This document shows positions 55,975 through 64,000 of a stretch of 64,000 nucleotides of DNA, one piece after another (the stretch's first letter is position 1; each line of letters opens with the position of its first letter). The notes beneath the pieces are model-generated. The model did no database searches, was not told the DNA's origin, and saw only the letters and a list, made by a program, of their open reading frames with translations. The stretch comes from Pseudodesulfovibrio cashew (GTDB lineage Bacteria; Desulfobacterota; Desulfovibrionia; Desulfovibrionales; Desulfovibrionaceae). The translations under genes were made by a program, and so were the position numbers. The stretch lies in contig NZ_CP046400.1 in the NCBI RefSeq assembly GCF_009762795.1, forward strand, positions 2,519,501 to 2,583,500. The letters are read 5' to 3'.

Positions 55975-56763
55975 TTACGAAAGCTTCTTTTGCGCGAAGC
56001 GAAGCATCTTCACTGCCTCGGCGAATTCGGGGTTGAGGTTGACGGCGCGTTGCGCAGCCAGGGCCATCTTGTCCCACTTCTTCCAGTCGTAGTAGAGACG
56101 ACCGATGTTGTAGTGAAGGTACTCGTCCTCGCTGGTCAGGCTCAGGGCCTTGAGGTAGTACTTTTCCGCCGTTTCGTAGTCTTCCATCTTCCGCAGGACC
56201 ATGCCGATGCGGTTGTAGAGATGGATGGCGTTGGGGTCGTCCTTGAGCGCGCCGTCCAGCATGTGGAAGGCTTCCTTGTACCTTCCGGCGTGGAGATAGC
56301 GGTCCGCGATGTCCGCCTTGAGGTCCGCGTCGCCGCCGAAGTCTAGGACCAGTTGGTCGAAGATCTTCTTGGCATCGTCCCACTGCTCGTTATCAAGGTG
56401 CTCCTGACCCTTTTCGATGGCGGCCTTCTTTTGGGCCATGATCGCCTGAACCGAGTCGTTGATGTCCTTTTGCAGTTCCTGGAGCAGTTCGCGCATGGCA
56501 TCGAGCAGGGCGCGTTCCTTGCCCGGCTCGTAGTTGATGATCAACGGATAGACTTCCCTGATCTTCTTGTCATTGTTCAGGGTCTGCGTGGCTTTGGTCA
56601 GGATGTCCTCGAACTCGACGCGTTCATTTTTCATGACCGGGTTCTTAAGGAACAGAATCAACCCGTCATGGAGCGCCTGGACAGCGGGCATGTACTTGCC
56701 CTTCTTGAGCAGGGTGGAAACGGAGTTAAGCCGTTTGCGGGACTGGATGAGCTGATTGGACAT
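55975..56763 (-). CDS. TPR-repeat protein, function unknown
   Basis: A 262-residue soluble protein with an N-terminal helical part (about 1-110), a charged coiled stretch (ELLQELQKDINDSVQAIMAQKKAAIEKG), then four TPR-like pairs: GQEHLDNEQWDDAKKIFDQL, DIADRYLHAGRYKEAFHML, NRIGMVLRKMEDYETAEKYY and YNIGRLYYDWKKWDKMALAA. It lies 36 bases after carA and is the last gene of the minus-strand operon HD-ddl-waaA-kdsB-carA. The role is unknown; a link to cell-envelope assembly is only inferred from neighbours. Confidence 0.75.
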   Translation of the reverse strand: MSNQLIQSRKRLNSVSTLLKKGKYMPAVQALHDGLILFLKNPVMKNERVEFEDILTKATQTLNNDKKIREVYPLIINYEPGKERALLDAMRELLQELQKDINDSVQAIMAQKKAAIEKGQEHLDNEQWDDAKKIFDQLVLDFGGDADLKADIADRYLHAGRYKEAFHMLDGALKDDPNAIHLYNRIGMVLRKMEDYETAEKYYLKALSLTSEDEYLHYNIGRLYYDWKKWDKMALAAQRAVNLNPEFAEAVKMLRFAQKKLS

Positions 56764-56799
56764 GGGTGCGCGCCTCTTGTTCGGTTGTGTACGGCAGTG

Positions 56800-57924
56800 T
56801 TATTTCCCAGTGCTTTCCTTGACCATATCACGAAAGCGCTTGAAGAAATAGCGGCTATCGTGAGGACCGGGCCCTGCCTCGGGGTGGTGTTGGATAGCCA
56901 GCAGGGGACGTTCCTTGTGCCGGAAGCCCTCCAGGGTCTGGTCATTGAGGTTGATATGGGTGGTTTCCAGAAAGTCCAGCCCGGCGATGTCTACACAGAA
57001 GCCGTGGTTCTGAGAGGAAATCTCGATTTTTTCGGTTTCCATATCCATGACCGGGTGGTTGCAGCCGTGGTGGCCGAACTTCAACTTGTAGGTCTTGCCG
57101 CCCATGGCCAGGCCTAGGATCTGGTGCCCCAGGCAGATGCCCGCGACAGGGTAGTCCTTGTACAGGTCCTTGGTGGCCTCGACTGCCGTGGTTACCGCCG
57201 CCGGGTCGCCGGGGCCGTTGGACAGGAATATGGCGTCCGGACCCAGTTCCCGGATTTCCGCCGCGGTGGCGCAGGAGGGGAGCACGAGCATGTCGAAACC
57301 CTCGGCCTCCATGAGCCTGAGAATGTTCCACTTGATACCGAAGTCGTAGACGGCCAGTTTGGGACCGGTGCCTTTCCAGGAAAAGTCCTTGAGGTCGTCG
57401 ATGTACACCGGCTTCTTGCCGTCCCAGGTGTATGGCTTGCTGCAGGTCACCCGGTCAGCCAGGTTGAGGCCTTCCATGTTTTCAATGGAGCGGGCCTTTT
57501 CCACCAGTTCTGCCGGGTCCACATCGCCTGTGGCCATGAAGCCGCGTTGGGCGCCGTGCAGGCGCAGATGGCGTGTCAGGGCGCGGGTGTCGATGCCTTC
57601 GATGCCCATGACTCCGACTTCGGTCAGGTACTCGGGCAGGGACATGGCGGAACGCCAGTTGCTCGGCTTCTTGCAGCACTCCTTGACGATGAAGCCGCCG
57701 ACCTGGACCTTGTGGGATTCCACGTCCTCCGGGTTGACGCCGTAGTTGCCGATGAGCGGGTAGGTCATGGTGACCATCTGCCCGGTGTAGGAGGGGTCGG
57801 TGAGGATCTCCTGGTAGCCGGTCATGCCGGTGTTGAAGATGACCTCGCCGCTCGCCTCGCCGTCGCCGGTGAAGCTCTTTCCCTTGAAAATGGTGCCGTC
57901 TTCGAGGGCCAGGATTGCTTTCAT
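56800..57924 (-). CDS. carA: Carbamoyl-phosphate synthase small subunit
   Basis: Glutaminase subunit that supplies ammonia for carbamoyl phosphate, used by argF and by pyrimidine synthesis. The 374-residue protein has the catalytic [11 protein letters not shown] (nucleophile Cys) and [12 protein letters not shown] with the catalytic His and Glu. It begins [18 protein letters not shown]. Its start (ATG) overlaps the kdsB stop by 3 to 4 bases. carB is not in the window. It lies in a run of lipopolysaccharide genes, away from the arg operon. Confidence 0.95.
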   Translation of the reverse strand: MKAILALEDGTIFKGKSFTGDGEASGEVIFNTGMTGYQEILTDPSYTGQMVTMTYPLIGNYGVNPEDVESHKVQVGGFIVKECCKKPSNWRSAMSLPEYLTEVGVMGIEGIDTRALTRHLRLHGAQRGFMATGDVDPAELVEKARSIENMEGLNLADRVTCSKPYTWDGKKPVYIDDLKDFSWKGTGPKLAVYDFGIKWNILRLMEAEGFDMLVLPSCATAAEIRELGPDAIFLSNGPGDPAAVTTAVEATKDLYKDYPVAGICLGHQILGLAMGGKTYKLKFGHHGCNHPVMDMETEKIEISSQNHGFCVDIAGLDFLETTHINLNDQTLEGFRHKERPLLAIQHHPEAGPGPHDSRYFFKRFRDMVKESTGK

Positions 57925-58664
57925 CAAGTGTTCTCCAGAATTTGCTTCGCTTTTTCGAGATCCTCCGGCCGGTCGACGCCATGGCAGGTGTGGGTGGTCT
58001 CGGTCACGTAAATATCGATGCCGTCCTCAAGCAGACGGAGTTGCTCCAGTTTTTCGCGTTGCTCCAGCGGGCTCGGGTCAAGTTCGCCGAAGCGCTGCAA
58101 CGCTTCCATGCGGAACGCGTACAGTCCGATGTGCAGCAGAAATCCGTGCACTTTTTCGTCCCGGTCGTGGGGAACCAGGGCCCGGGAGAAGTACAGCGCC
58201 CGCCCGTTGGCGGCCCGCACCACCTTGACTCTGTCCGGGGACTGGGCGTCCTCGTATCCCATGGCCGTGGCCAGGGTCGCCACGCGCACCCTGGGGGAGG
58301 CGAAGGGCGTGAGCAGGTCGGTGAGCATGGCCGGTTCCAGGCATGGTTCGTCACCTTGGATATTAACCACTACCGCGTCGTTGTCCAGACCGAGCGTTCT
58401 CGCCGCCTCAAGGACCCGGTCCGTGCCGGATCTGTGCACGGCGGAGGTCATGACCACGGGCACGCCATGGGCCTCGGCGGCCTCCCGGATGCGCACGTCG
58501 TCTGTGGCCAGGGTCACGCTCTTCAGGTGCGGACAGCGGCTCGCCCGATCATGGACGTGCCAGAACATGGGCTTGCCCATGATCTCCGCCAGGGGTTTGC
58601 CCGGAAAACGGGAGGATTCGTACCTCGCCGGAATGATGCCGTGACACTCGGGAAAATTGCTCAT
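57924..58664 (-). CDS. kdsB: 3-deoxy-manno-octulosonate cytidylyltransferase
   Basis: Activates Kdo as CMP-Kdo for lipid A core assembly. The 246-residue protein has [17 protein letters not shown], the HRSGTDRV loop, and [11 protein letters not shown] with metal-binding Asp, and ends with [12 protein letters not shown]. It follows waaA by 19 bases, and its stop overlaps the carA start. Confidence 0.95.
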   Translation of the reverse strand: MSNFPECHGIIPARYESSRFPGKPLAEIMGKPMFWHVHDRASRCPHLKSVTLATDDVRIREAAEAHGVPVVMTSAVHRSGTDRVLEAARTLGLDNDAVVVNIQGDEPCLEPAMLTDLLTPFASPRVRVATLATAMGYEDAQSPDRVKVVRAANGRALYFSRALVPHDRDEKVHGFLLHIGLYAFRMEALQRFGELDPSPLEQREKLEQLRLLEDGIDIYVTETTHTCHGVDRPEDLEKAKQILENT

Positions 58665-58683
58665 CGTTTTGCGTTGACGCTAA

Positions 58684-59970
58684 TTAAACCTTATTGAGAA
58701 AATCGGCAACCTGTTTGGCCGTAGCTTTCGCGCCGCCCTGGCGGTCGCGGATGTAGGCCTTTGCCCGGCTCGCAACCTCGCTTCGGGGCGGCGTTTTTTC
58801 CAGTACTTCAATGAGCAGATTCAGGGCGTGCTCGGCGTCCTCGGCTTCCAGAGCGAGCCCGGACTCGACGATTTCCCGCCCAACCCAGGCAAAGTTCTTC
58901 CAGTGGGGGCCGATGACCGGAGTGACCCCGCAGGTCAGGGGCTCCAGAAAGTTCTGCCCGCCCAGCCTGGCCAGGCTGCCGCCCACAAAGGCGGTTTTGG
59001 CCAGGCCGTATGCCGGGACCAGTTCGCCGAAGGTGTCCCACAGGACCACTGTGCCGGGGCTGGCCGCGCCCTTGAGGGCGGAGCGCAGGGTCCAGGTCAC
59101 TCCCACTTCGTTCATGGCTTTCTCCCATAGCGGCATGTGGTGCATGTGGCGTGGGAACAGACCAATGACGGTGCCGGTCTTGTAGCGCATGAGCGCGGCG
59201 GCGATTTTGGCCACCTCGATTTTCTCCTGTTTTCGCACCGAGCCGAAGACCACGAAATTGGTGCGATCAGGGATGATTTCTCTGAGGGGGTTGTCCTTGC
59301 GCGCAAGCGGGCCGGCTCCGGCCATGCGGTCGAATTTGATGTTGGGCATGACCCATACCCGTTCGCGTCCGAACAGGGTGCCGAAGCGGCGGGCGTCGGT
59401 CTCTGATACGGCCATGATGCGCTCCGGGCCCAGGGCGCGGAACAGGCCGGGCCAGGCCAGATAGCCGCCCAGGCTCTTGCTTGTCATTCGCCCGTTGGCC
59501 AGCAGCACGTGCACGCCTGATTCCCGGCAGGCCGACAGGAAGCCGGGCCAGATTTCCGTTTCCAGAATCAGGGCTGCACTTGGGCGCACGTGGCGGACTG
59601 TCCGGCGCATGAGCCCCGGGGAGTCAAAGGGAAAATACCACGGCTGTACGGCAATCCCCTTTCTTGTGGAGTGGATTTCCCTGGCCGCATTGGTCAGAAT
59701 TTCGTGCCCCTGGCGGGTGTTGGTGGTGACCAGCACGCGCAGTGTTTCGTTGGGAAGGGGAACGAGTTCCTTGAGCACGGCCCAGGCGAGATAAGCCTCG
59801 CCGCCGCTGGCCGCCTGAATCCAGAGGTGGGCCGGGGCGGGCAGGCCGCCGGACAGGGTGCGCTGTTCCCAGCCATCCTTGAGGCGGTGATTGAACCTCA
59901 GCAGGGGGAGGGCGGCCTTCCACCCGAGATCGTAGACCGAGAGGGCTGCGTTCAGCAGCGTCCGGTTCAT
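58684..59970 (-). CDS. waaA: Kdo transferase WaaA (3-deoxy-D-manno-octulosonic acid transferase)
   Basis: Adds Kdo to lipid A at the inner membrane. The 428-residue GT30 protein has IQAASGGEAYLAWAVLKEL (acceptor-binding site), VLILETEIWPGFL-type sequence at ALILETEIWPGF, and the donor side VGGSLARLGGQNFLEPL. It is directly after ddl (stop and start adjacent) and before kdsB, so the three envelope genes are linked. Confidence 0.93.
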   Translation of the reverse strand: MNRTLLNAALSVYDLGWKAALPLLRFNHRLKDGWEQRTLSGGLPAPAHLWIQAASGGEAYLAWAVLKELVPLPNETLRVLVTTNTRQGHEILTNAAREIHSTRKGIAVQPWYFPFDSPGLMRRTVRHVRPSAALILETEIWPGFLSACRESGVHVLLANGRMTSKSLGGYLAWPGLFRALGPERIMAVSETDARRFGTLFGRERVWVMPNIKFDRMAGAGPLARKDNPLREIIPDRTNFVVFGSVRKQEKIEVAKIAAALMRYKTGTVIGLFPRHMHHMPLWEKAMNEVGVTWTLRSALKGAASPGTVVLWDTFGELVPAYGLAKTAFVGGSLARLGGQNFLEPLTCGVTPVIGPHWKNFAWVGREIVESGLALEAEDAEHALNLLIEVLEKTPPRSEVASRAKAYIRDRQGGAKATAKQVADFLNKV

Positions 59971-60882
59971 CTAGCCCCGCTCCCCGATGCCCAGTTCCAT
60001 GAGGCGCGCGATGAGGTCGTTGAAGGACAGCCCCACGGCGTCGGCGGCTCGGGGGAGCAGGGAGGTGGGGGTCATGCCGGGCAGGGTGTTGACTTCCAGC
60101 AGATAGGTCTCCCCGGTCTCGGTCAGGATGAAGTCGCCCCGGCTGTAGCCGGACAGGCCTAGGGCCTCGTGGGCCACCTTCATTTGCGCCTGGACCGTCC
60201 TGGTCACGGCCTCGTCCACCGGGGCAGGGCAGATTTCTTCGGCCCCGTCGGCAGCGTACTTGTTCTCGTAGTCGAAGAAATCCGCGCCGCTTTTGGGCGT
60301 GATCATGACCAGGGGAAGCGCTTCATCTCCAAGGATGCCGCTGGTCAGCTCCACGCCGGGAATGAACCGTTCCACCAGAGCGGACTGGCACATGGCGAAG
60401 ACCTTGTCCAAGGCTGCCGGAAAGTCTTCGGCCCGCTTGACCAGGGACATGCCCAGGCTTGAGCCGCCCTTGTTGGGCTTGACAAAGACCGGCAACTCCA
60501 GTTCCAGTTCGGTGTCCCTGCCCTGGACCGGCGTGACGAACTGCCAGTCCGGGGTGTTGATGCCCCTGTCCTGGAAGACCTCCTTGGAAGCCGCCTTGTT
60601 CAGGGCGAGATAGGAGGCGGCGGCTCCGGCCCCCTGGTAGGGGCAGCCCGCCTTGTCCAGCACCGCCTGGATCAGCCCGTCCTCGCCGGGAGCGCCGTGC
60701 AGGTTGATGAAGGCGAAGTCCGCCTCCCGTGCAAGGGAGAGCAGGTTCTTGAAGTCCTCGGCAGGGTCGAAGAGGGTGACGTCGTGGCCCAGTTCGTTCA
60801 GGGCCTCATGGATCTTCCGGGCGCCGACCAGGGAGACTTCCCGTTCGTCAGACCAACCGCCCGCTATCAAAATCACATTCAT
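59971..60882 (-). CDS. ddl: D-alanine-D-alanine ligase
   Basis: Makes the D-Ala-D-Ala dipeptide of peptidoglycan. The 303-residue ATP-grasp protein has GGWSDEREVSLVGARKI near the start, the HGAPGEDGLIQ loop, PVFVKPNKGGSSLGMSLV with the ATP-binding Lys, and GYSRGDFILTETGETYLLEVNTLPG. The start overlaps the end of the HD gene by 35 bases; GAGG stands upstream of the ATG. Confidence 0.94.
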   Translation of the reverse strand: MNVILIAGGWSDEREVSLVGARKIHEALNELGHDVTLFDPAEDFKNLLSLAREADFAFINLHGAPGEDGLIQAVLDKAGCPYQGAGAAASYLALNKAASKEVFQDRGINTPDWQFVTPVQGRDTELELELPVFVKPNKGGSSLGMSLVKRAEDFPAALDKVFAMCQSALVERFIPGVELTSGILGDEALPLVMITPKSGADFFDYENKYAADGAEEICPAPVDEAVTRTVQAQMKVAHEALGLSGYSRGDFILTETGETYLLEVNTLPGMTPTSLLPRAADAVGLSFNDLIARLMELGIGERG

Positions 60883-61489
60883 TCAAGTTTACCTCGAGGG
60901 TGTCGCTCAGCAGATTTTCCAGATCCACGGACTGGGTACGCGTGATCTCGATACGCCGGCGTATGTAGTCGTTGATGCCGTAGCGCGAAGTCAGGTCCTT
61001 GAAGCGTGTCTCAATGGACACGAGTCTGTTGTGGCGGACGCGTTTGTCCGCGTAAATGACCGCGAGCGGCGTGAAATACTTATCGATATCCATGGCGAAG
61101 TGCCAGTAGACGTGGTGGGTGATGCCCACGGCAATGGCCGGGTTGCCGGTAATGTCCATGGTCCACGCCCCGCCGAGCTGGCTGTGGTTGCCGCCGTGCC
61201 GGATGGTGTAGGTTTTAGCGATGTCATGCAGCAGCGCGGAGGCGCGGACCGTGGCGACATCCACGTTCAACCCCAGGGCCTTGCCTCGTTCGGCCACGAA
61301 GGTGGCGACCCTGGCCACCTCCCGGCTATGCTCGGCCACGTTGTCCAGCATCTTGTAGCGCTCCCAATACGTAGCGCACTCCCGGTCGTCCGGCACGGGG
61401 AGCGTCGGGTCGATGATCACCGGGGGTGGGGCCGGGAGCGGGCAGACGGGGATTTCCCCGACGATTTCCGGTTTGACGTTGCTGTTCAT
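60848..61489 (-). CDS. HD-domain phosphohydrolase
   Basis: A 213-residue metal-dependent HD protein: HSREVARVATFVAERGK, then LLHDIAKTYTIRHGGNHSQLGG with the HD pair, and a late FTPLAVIYADKRVRH with the final Asp. The N-terminal 40 residues are Pro-rich. The substrate is unknown; such proteins act on nucleotides or cyclic nucleotides. It is the first gene of the operon that leads into ddl, waaA and kdsB. Confidence 0.8.
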   Translation of the reverse strand: MNSNVKPEIVGEIPVCPLPAPPPVIIDPTLPVPDDRECATYWERYKMLDNVAEHSREVARVATFVAERGKALGLNVDVATVRASALLHDIAKTYTIRHGGNHSQLGGAWTMDITGNPAIAVGITHHVYWHFAMDIDKYFTPLAVIYADKRVRHNRLVSIETRFKDLTSRYGINDYIRRRIEITRTQSVDLENLLSDTLEVNLNECDFDSGRLV

Positions 61490-61748
61490 TCTGGCTGGCT
61501 GGCGGGAGTGTTTGGGCGGACCGCCTTATTGCGGCCCAACGGCTCAAGCATACCAGCAGACAGGGGAAAAATAAAGACACGTGCGGGCGGGAATCGTGTT
61601 GTTTTTCGGGCAGGTTTCCTGTGAAAAGCGTTTATCGGCAGGAAAGCCCTTGCTGCTCCGGGTTTTATTTGCCCACTTGGGTAAAGAGGTATATGGAAGG
61701 TTCTGACCCTGTAGGACGGGACCTGAAACCAAGTGTGAGGATGTTGAT

Positions 61749-62843
61749 TTGAGCTTCGAATTGTTGGAGAAATTTCGAGACCCGGCCCTGTGCCGGAAGA
61801 TACTGGACAAGATGCGGGCCGAACTGGACGGCGGGTTGCGCTTCATGGAGGTTTGCGGCACCCACACCGTGGCCATTTTCCAGAGCGGACTGCGCTCCCT
61901 GCTGCCCGAGGAGATCGTTCACCTGAGCGGCCCGGGGTGTCCCGTGTGCGTCACCCACGAGTCCGAGGTGAATGCCTTTCTGGACCTGGCTGGCCGGGAC
62001 AACGTGATCATGGCCACCTTCGGGGACCTGATGCGTGTGCCGGGGCACGGCGGGCGCAACCTGAAGAAGGCCCAGGCCGACGGTGCGCGGGTCAAAGTCG
62101 TGTATTCGCCTTTCGATACCCTCAAGCTCGCCAAGGAGAATCCCGGCGATCTGGTGGTCTTTATCGGCGTCGGCTTCGAGACCACGGCTCCGACCATCGC
62201 GGGCACTATGAAGATGGCCAAGGCCCAGGGCATAACGAACCTGCGCGTGCTCTGCTTCCACAAGACCGTGCCTACGGCCCTGGAGGCACTGCTGACTGAC
62301 GCCATGACCAGCATTGACGGTTTTATCCTGCCCGGCCATGTTTCTGCCATCATCGGGCTGGAGCCATATAAGTTCATAGCCGAGAAGTATGGCAAATCCG
62401 CCGTGGTCACCGGGTTCGAGCCGCTGGATATCCTTCAGTCCCTGGACCAGATGATCGGCTGGCGCAACGCGGGCGAAGCGCACGTGACCAATAACTACAC
62501 CCGCATCGTCAGTGATGAAGGCAACCTCAAGGCCAGCGAGATCATGTACGAGGTCTTTGAACCGGTGGACGCCCTGTGGAGGGGCATCGGTCTCATTCCC
62601 GGCTCCGGTCTGGAGATTCGCGAGGAGTGGGAAGGCTTCGACGCCAAGAAGGAATTCGGCATCACCATAGAGGAAGGACCCGCGCTGCCCGGCTGCAAAT
62701 GCGGCGAGATCCTCAAGGGCATCAAGCAGCCCGACGAATGTCCCCTGTTCAAGAAGGCCTGCACCCCGGCCAACCCGGTCGGCCCGTGCATGGTATCCAC
62801 CGAAGGCAGCTGTGCCGCCTATTACAAATATAAATTGGATTAG
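61749..62843 (+). CDS. hypD: [NiFe]-hydrogenase maturation protein HypD
   Basis: Scaffold with HypC on which the Fe(CN)2(CO) group of [NiFe] hydrogenases is built. The 364-residue protein has MEVCGTHTVAIFQSGLRSLLP, SGPGCPVCVT and, near the end, the Fe-S cysteines in GCKCGEILKG, DECPLFKKACTPA and GPCMVS. The start is TTG at 61749 with GAGGA about 8 bases upstream; no ATG or GTG suits the family N-terminus. The upstream gap (61490-61748) holds no gene, and I could not identify its promoter. Confidence 0.94.
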   Translation: MSFELLEKFRDPALCRKILDKMRAELDGGLRFMEVCGTHTVAIFQSGLRSLLPEEIVHLSGPGCPVCVTHESEVNAFLDLAGRDNVIMATFGDLMRVPGHGGRNLKKAQADGARVKVVYSPFDTLKLAKENPGDLVVFIGVGFETTAPTIAGTMKMAKAQGITNLRVLCFHKTVPTALEALLTDAMTSIDGFILPGHVSAIIGLEPYKFIAEKYGKSAVVTGFEPLDILQSLDQMIGWRNAGEAHVTNNYTRIVSDEGNLKASEIMYEVFEPVDALWRGIGLIPGSGLEIREEWEGFDAKKEFGITIEEGPALPGCKCGEILKGIKQPDECPLFKKACTPANPVGPCMVSTEGSCAAYYKYKLD

Positions 62844-62846
62844 TTC

Positions 62847-63851
62847 ATGAGCGATAAGGTTCTTCTCGATTACGGCAGCGGCGGACGCGCTTCCCAGCGC
62901 CTCATCTCGGAACTCTTTCTCAAGTACCTCGGCAACGATGAACTCAACCGGCTCAATGACGCGGCGGAACTATCCCTGTCCGGTCGGCTGGCCATGTCCA
63001 CGGACTCCTTCACCGTCGATCCCATTTTTTTCCCCGGCGGCAATATCGGTTCCCTGGCCGTGCACGGCACTGTCAATGACGTGGCCATGATGGGCGCGGT
63101 GCCGCGCTATCTCACCTGCGGATACATCATTGAGGAGGGGCTCCCCATGGACGACCTGGAGACCATTGTGGCCTCCATGGGGGAGGCCGCTGAACACGCC
63201 GGGGTCCAGATCGTCACAGGCGATACCAAGGTCGTGCCCAAGGGCGCGGTGGACAAGATTTTCATCAACACCACGGGCATCGGTGAGATCATCGTTGATC
63301 CGTCCCCCGGCGGTGACAGAGCCCGGCCCGGTGATGCTGTGCTCGTTTCGGGCACCATCGGAGATCATGGGCTGACCATCCTCGGTACTCGCGAGGGGCT
63401 GGACTTCGAGGCCAAGGTCGAGTCCGATTCCGCCTCTCTGAACCACCTGCTGGTCAGGCTGGTGCGGGAACTGCCCGATGTGCACGTGCTACGCGATCCC
63501 ACCCGTGGTGGCCTGGCCACCACACTCAACGAGATCACCGCCAGTTCCGGCGTGTGCTGCGAGCTGGTGGAAAACGATCTGCCCGTTCGGCCCGAGGTCC
63601 GGGGCGGCTGCTCCATCCTCGGCCTGGACCCGCTCTATCTGGCCAATGAGGGCAAGTTCCTCTGCATCGTGCCTCAGGAGGACGCGGACAAGGCACTGGA
63701 GATCATGCGCGCCGACCCGTTGGGTCGCGACGCCTGCCGTATCGGGACCATGACCGACGCCAACCCCGGCAAGGTCGTGCTGGTCACCCAACTGGGCGGC
63801 AAGCGGCTGCTGAACATGCTGGAGGGCGAACAGCTGCCGCGTATCTGTTAA
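62847..63851 (+). CDS. hypE: [NiFe]-hydrogenase maturation protein HypE
   Basis: Dehydrates the carbamoyl group on its C-terminal cysteine to cyanide for the iron ligands. The 334-residue protein has the ATP-binding DYGSGGRASQRLI, FTVDPIFFPGGNIGSLAVHGTVNDVAM and RDPTRGGLATTLNE. It ends PRIC, the required C-terminal Cys334. It starts 3 bases after hypD and closes the pair, followed by a terminator. Confidence 0.96.
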   Translation: MSDKVLLDYGSGGRASQRLISELFLKYLGNDELNRLNDAAELSLSGRLAMSTDSFTVDPIFFPGGNIGSLAVHGTVNDVAMMGAVPRYLTCGYIIEEGLPMDDLETIVASMGEAAEHAGVQIVTGDTKVVPKGAVDKIFINTTGIGEIIVDPSPGGDRARPGDAVLVSGTIGDHGLTILGTREGLDFEAKVESDSASLNHLLVRLVRELPDVHVLRDPTRGGLATTLNEITASSGVCCELVENDLPVRPEVRGGCSILGLDPLYLANEGKFLCIVPQEDADKALEIMRADPLGRDACRIGTMTDANPGKVVLVTQLGGKRLLNMLEGEQLPRIC

Positions 63852-63874
63852 CTGTCCATCCTTTTGAACAAAAA

Positions 63875-63905
63875 GAGGCCCCCGGTTTTCCGGGGGCCTC
63901 TTTTT
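63875..63905. terminator. Bidirectional terminator after hypE
   Basis: An 11-base perfect stem GAGGCCCCCGG/CCGGGGGCCTC (63875-63885 and 63890-63900) with a TTTT loop, flanked by five A on one side and five T on the other. It can serve hypE and the minus-strand gene that ends at 63928. Confidence 0.92.
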
Positions 63906-63927
63906 GTTTTCTTCTTGCCGATCAGGA

Positions 63928-64000
63928 TCAGAAGTCTTCGTTCGCCGCCTTGCGGATGAGCGCAGCGGCACGCATGGCCAGCTGGGTTATCTCCGGCTTG
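63928..64000 (-). CDS. C-terminal end of an unidentified gene
   Basis: The last 73 bases hold the 3' end of a minus-strand frame whose final 23 residues run from KPEITQL through AMRAAALIRKA to NEDF and a TGA stop. The rest lies outside the window. The hypE terminator 23 bases downstream supports a real gene end. The fragment is too short for any family call. Confidence 0.4.
   Translation of the reverse strand, partial: KPEITQLAMRAAALIRKAANEDF

Noticed and set aside
61640-61700. Sigma-54-like site before hypD
   Set aside because: GG and GC elements are 9 or 13 bases apart rather than the required 10.

Overview
The window is a GC-rich, densely packed chromosomal segment of a Gram-negative anaerobe. 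It carries lipid A/Kdo and heptose genes, an OmpH/Skp-like chaperone, the oxygen-sensitive thiamine route (ThiH), [NiFe]-hydrogenase maturation genes (hypD, hypE), and both a cytoplasmic and a secreted CbiK-type cobaltochelatase. The ftsH-folP-cdaA-ybbR-glmM block and the paired CbiK proteins fit Desulfovibrionaceae (Desulfovibrio or Pseudodesulfovibrio). This assignment is inferred from gene content, not from a marker gene. I saw no rRNA, tRNA, CRISPR array, insertion sequence or prophage gene; it reads as core genome with some lineage-specific modules.

Layout. 1-1.7 kb: the end of an AlbA_2-type protein and an orphan LivK-type binding protein. 1.9-5.5 kb: argF-argG-argH with a terminator. 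5.6-13.1 kb: ftsH, folP, diadenylate cyclase cdaA, a YbbR/CdaR protein, glmM, galU and a small periplasmic protein. 13.2-17.5 kb: priA, a Skp-like chaperone and a triple-SH3b secreted protein, ending in a bidirectional terminator. 18.2-23.1 kb: a TPP riboswitch with its own terminator, then thiS-thiG-thiH-thiF-thiE-thiC. 23.2-27.0 kb (minus strand): an unusual SlyD/FKBP-like plus methyltransferase protein, an orphan amino-acid-type binding protein and a secreted C69 peptidase. 27.1-36.8 kb: tRNA modification (mnmA, mtaB), DUF4416, YicC, RemA-like, gmk, pyrF, a TPR protein, an HDOD protein and recJ.

37.0-41.2 kb (minus): lipA, lipB, an Rsm22-like methyltransferase and a RACo-like corrinoid-protein activator, all overlapping. 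41.9-47.5 kb (minus): a cobalamin operon with a promoter, a B12 riboswitch and a terminator, then a periplasmic CbiK, an ABC importer (permease, ATPase, binding protein), cobI and a cytoplasmic CbiK. 47.5-50.3 kb (minus): a chemotaxis-like trio of a receiver, an Hpt-STAS protein and a CheA that lacks a usable Hpt histidine. 50.6-55.7 kb (plus): trmH, a YrdC-type tRNA threonylcarbamoylation gene, a double-receiver histidine kinase, a NUDIX hydrolase, pdxA and gmhB. 55.8-61.5 kb (minus): a 38-residue membrane protein with its own promoter, then an operon of an HD protein, ddl, waaA, kdsB, carA and a TPR protein. 61.7-63.9 kb: hypD-hypE and a terminator; the window ends inside a minus-strand gene.

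The points most worth following up are the FKBP-like/methyltransferase fusion, the CheA module with its phosphotransfer histidine in a separate Hpt-STAS protein, an MnmA with a CxxC + C cysteine set, the riboswitch operon with two chelatases, the RACo-like protein in a lipoate operon, and the small membrane protein. Several genes appear to start at TTG (ftsH, recJ, the yrdC-type gene, hypD).
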